A DNA stretch of 64,000 nucleotides, taken from NCBI GenBank assembly GCA_046348225.1, contig JAXMEQ010000010.1:106117-170116 (forward strand), in the 5' to 3' direction. Positions 63,578 to 64,000 of this stretch are shown one piece after another. Under the pieces are notes generated by a model that did no database searches, had not been told where the DNA came from, and saw nothing but the letters and a program-made list of their open reading frames with translations. The first letter of the stretch is position 1, and each line of letters opens with the position of its first letter. The stretch comes from JAXMEQ01 sp046348225 (GTDB lineage: Bacteria > Pseudomonadota > Gammaproteobacteria > Burkholderiales > Burkholderiaceae_C). Position numbers and translations under genes: made by a program.

Positions 63578-63954
63578 GGGGCTGCACTGGTTTCGACGTG
63601 GGTTCGGACGCGTGGCAGGGCATGTCGAGCTGAATGTGCTCGTAAAACAGATTCAAACAAACTAACTGCAAACGACGAACGTTTCGCACTCGCCGCTTAA
63701 TTGCCGGTGAGCTTTGCAACAGCAGGCCTATGGGCTGGGCAAGGGTGGCGCAAGCTGTCCAGGCTGCAAAGATAATTTCATAGGCTGGCTGTGTGCCGGG
63801 TAACTTGGCACGCAGCGAGACAATAGGTTGCTGGCGTCCTGTTTAGCGTGCCGCTGCGCGATTCAGGAAGCGAGACTCAAACCAGACGGCTACACATGTA
63901 GAACTGTACGAACAAGGCTTGCGGACGCGGGTTCAATTCCCGCCAGCTCCACCA
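63578..63954 (+). ncRNA. ssrA: transfer-messenger RNA, one-piece
   Basis: A 377-base tmRNA. It begins GGGGCTGCACTGGTTTCGACG and ends CAGCTCCACCA, so the 5' GGGGCTG pairs with the 3' CAGCTCC to make the alanyl acceptor stem with encoded CCA. GGTTCAATTCCC near the end is the T-arm. The resume codon starts the tag GCA at 63668-63670, encoding ANDERFALAA and stop TAA (63698-63700). With SmpB it rescues stalled ribosomes and marks proteins for proteolysis. A one-piece form fits the linear order here. Confidence 0.97.
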
Positions 63955-63966
63955 ATACGCCCTCCA

Positions 63967-63998
63967 AAGGCCGCCAGGAACATTGACCTGGCGGCCTT
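63967..63998 (+). terminator. hairpin after ssrA
   Basis: AAGGCCGCCAGG pairs perfectly with CCTGGCGGCCTT around an eight-base loop, 12 bases after the tmRNA end. The T-run is cut by the window edge. Confidence 0.8.
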
Positions 63999-64000
63999 GT

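Overview
The window is 64 kb of GC-rich chromosome from a betaproteobacterium, most likely a member of the Comamonadaceae (Burkholderiales). This rests on the fused aroA-cmk gene inside a gyrA-pheA-tyrA-aroA/cmk-rpsA-ihfB-lapAB run, on several TRAP dicarboxylate-type transporters, on the one-piece tmRNA with tag ANDERFALAA, and on general codon use. No phage, insertion sequence, CRISPR array or plasmid-type gene was seen. The genus cannot be fixed from the sequence alone.

Layout. 1-7.8 kb: the 3' end of polA, then small metabolic and transport genes (tautomerase, dienelactone hydrolase, ZIP transporter, sulfurtransferase, EamA exporter), an orphan leuD and a Rieske oxygenase. 7.9-11 kb: xseB-ispA-dxs, isoprenoid precursor synthesis. 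11-15 kb: a TakP-like TRAP system with dctP facing dctQM. 15.3-16.5 kb: an EgtB/SenA-like sulfoxide (selenoxide) synthase homologue. 16.6-23.4 kb: modABC with a perfect ModE-type operator, a thioesterase/MarR pair with tandem operators, a Na+/H+ antiporter behind a structured leader, a lipase-like hydrolase and modE. 24-33.4 kb: a form II CO-dehydrogenase-like molybdenum hydroxylase cluster (coxSLM, coxD, coxE, coxG, xdhC) with a divergent GAF/Fis regulator. 34.2-47.2 kb: a catabolic island with two complete TRAP transporters, a third orphan binding protein, an Asp/Glu racemase, a LysR regulator, a D-glutamate cyclase-family protein and a 1206-residue 5-oxoprolinase. 48-61 kb: housekeeping genes, all on the minus strand (ComEA-like HhH protein, hldD, hldE, lapB, lapA, ihfB, rpsA, aroA-cmk, tyrA, pheA, gyrA). 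61.4-64 kb: an OmpA-family lipoprotein-like gene, ubiG, gph and ssrA.

How the parts fit. The molybdate importer and its regulator lie near a molybdenum hydroxylase that needs the cofactor. The TRAP/racemase/cyclase/oxoprolinase island reads as one pathway: import of glutamate-like or lactam compounds, interconversion of D-glutamate and 5-oxoproline, and ring opening to L-glutamate. The substrate assignment is inference from family membership.

A dispersed repeat of about 49 bp occurs six times (near 2.5, 16.6, 29.2, 33.9, 48.1 and 58.6 kb). Several copies run into coding sequences and supply start or stop regions of the ZIP transporter, modC, crcB and a periplasmic protein gene. The best leads for new biology are this repeat family, the leader RNA at 20.06-20.14 kb, the orphan EgtB/SenA-like protein with an altered metal motif, the 5-oxoproline island, and the 239-bp inverted-repeat element between coxD and coxE.
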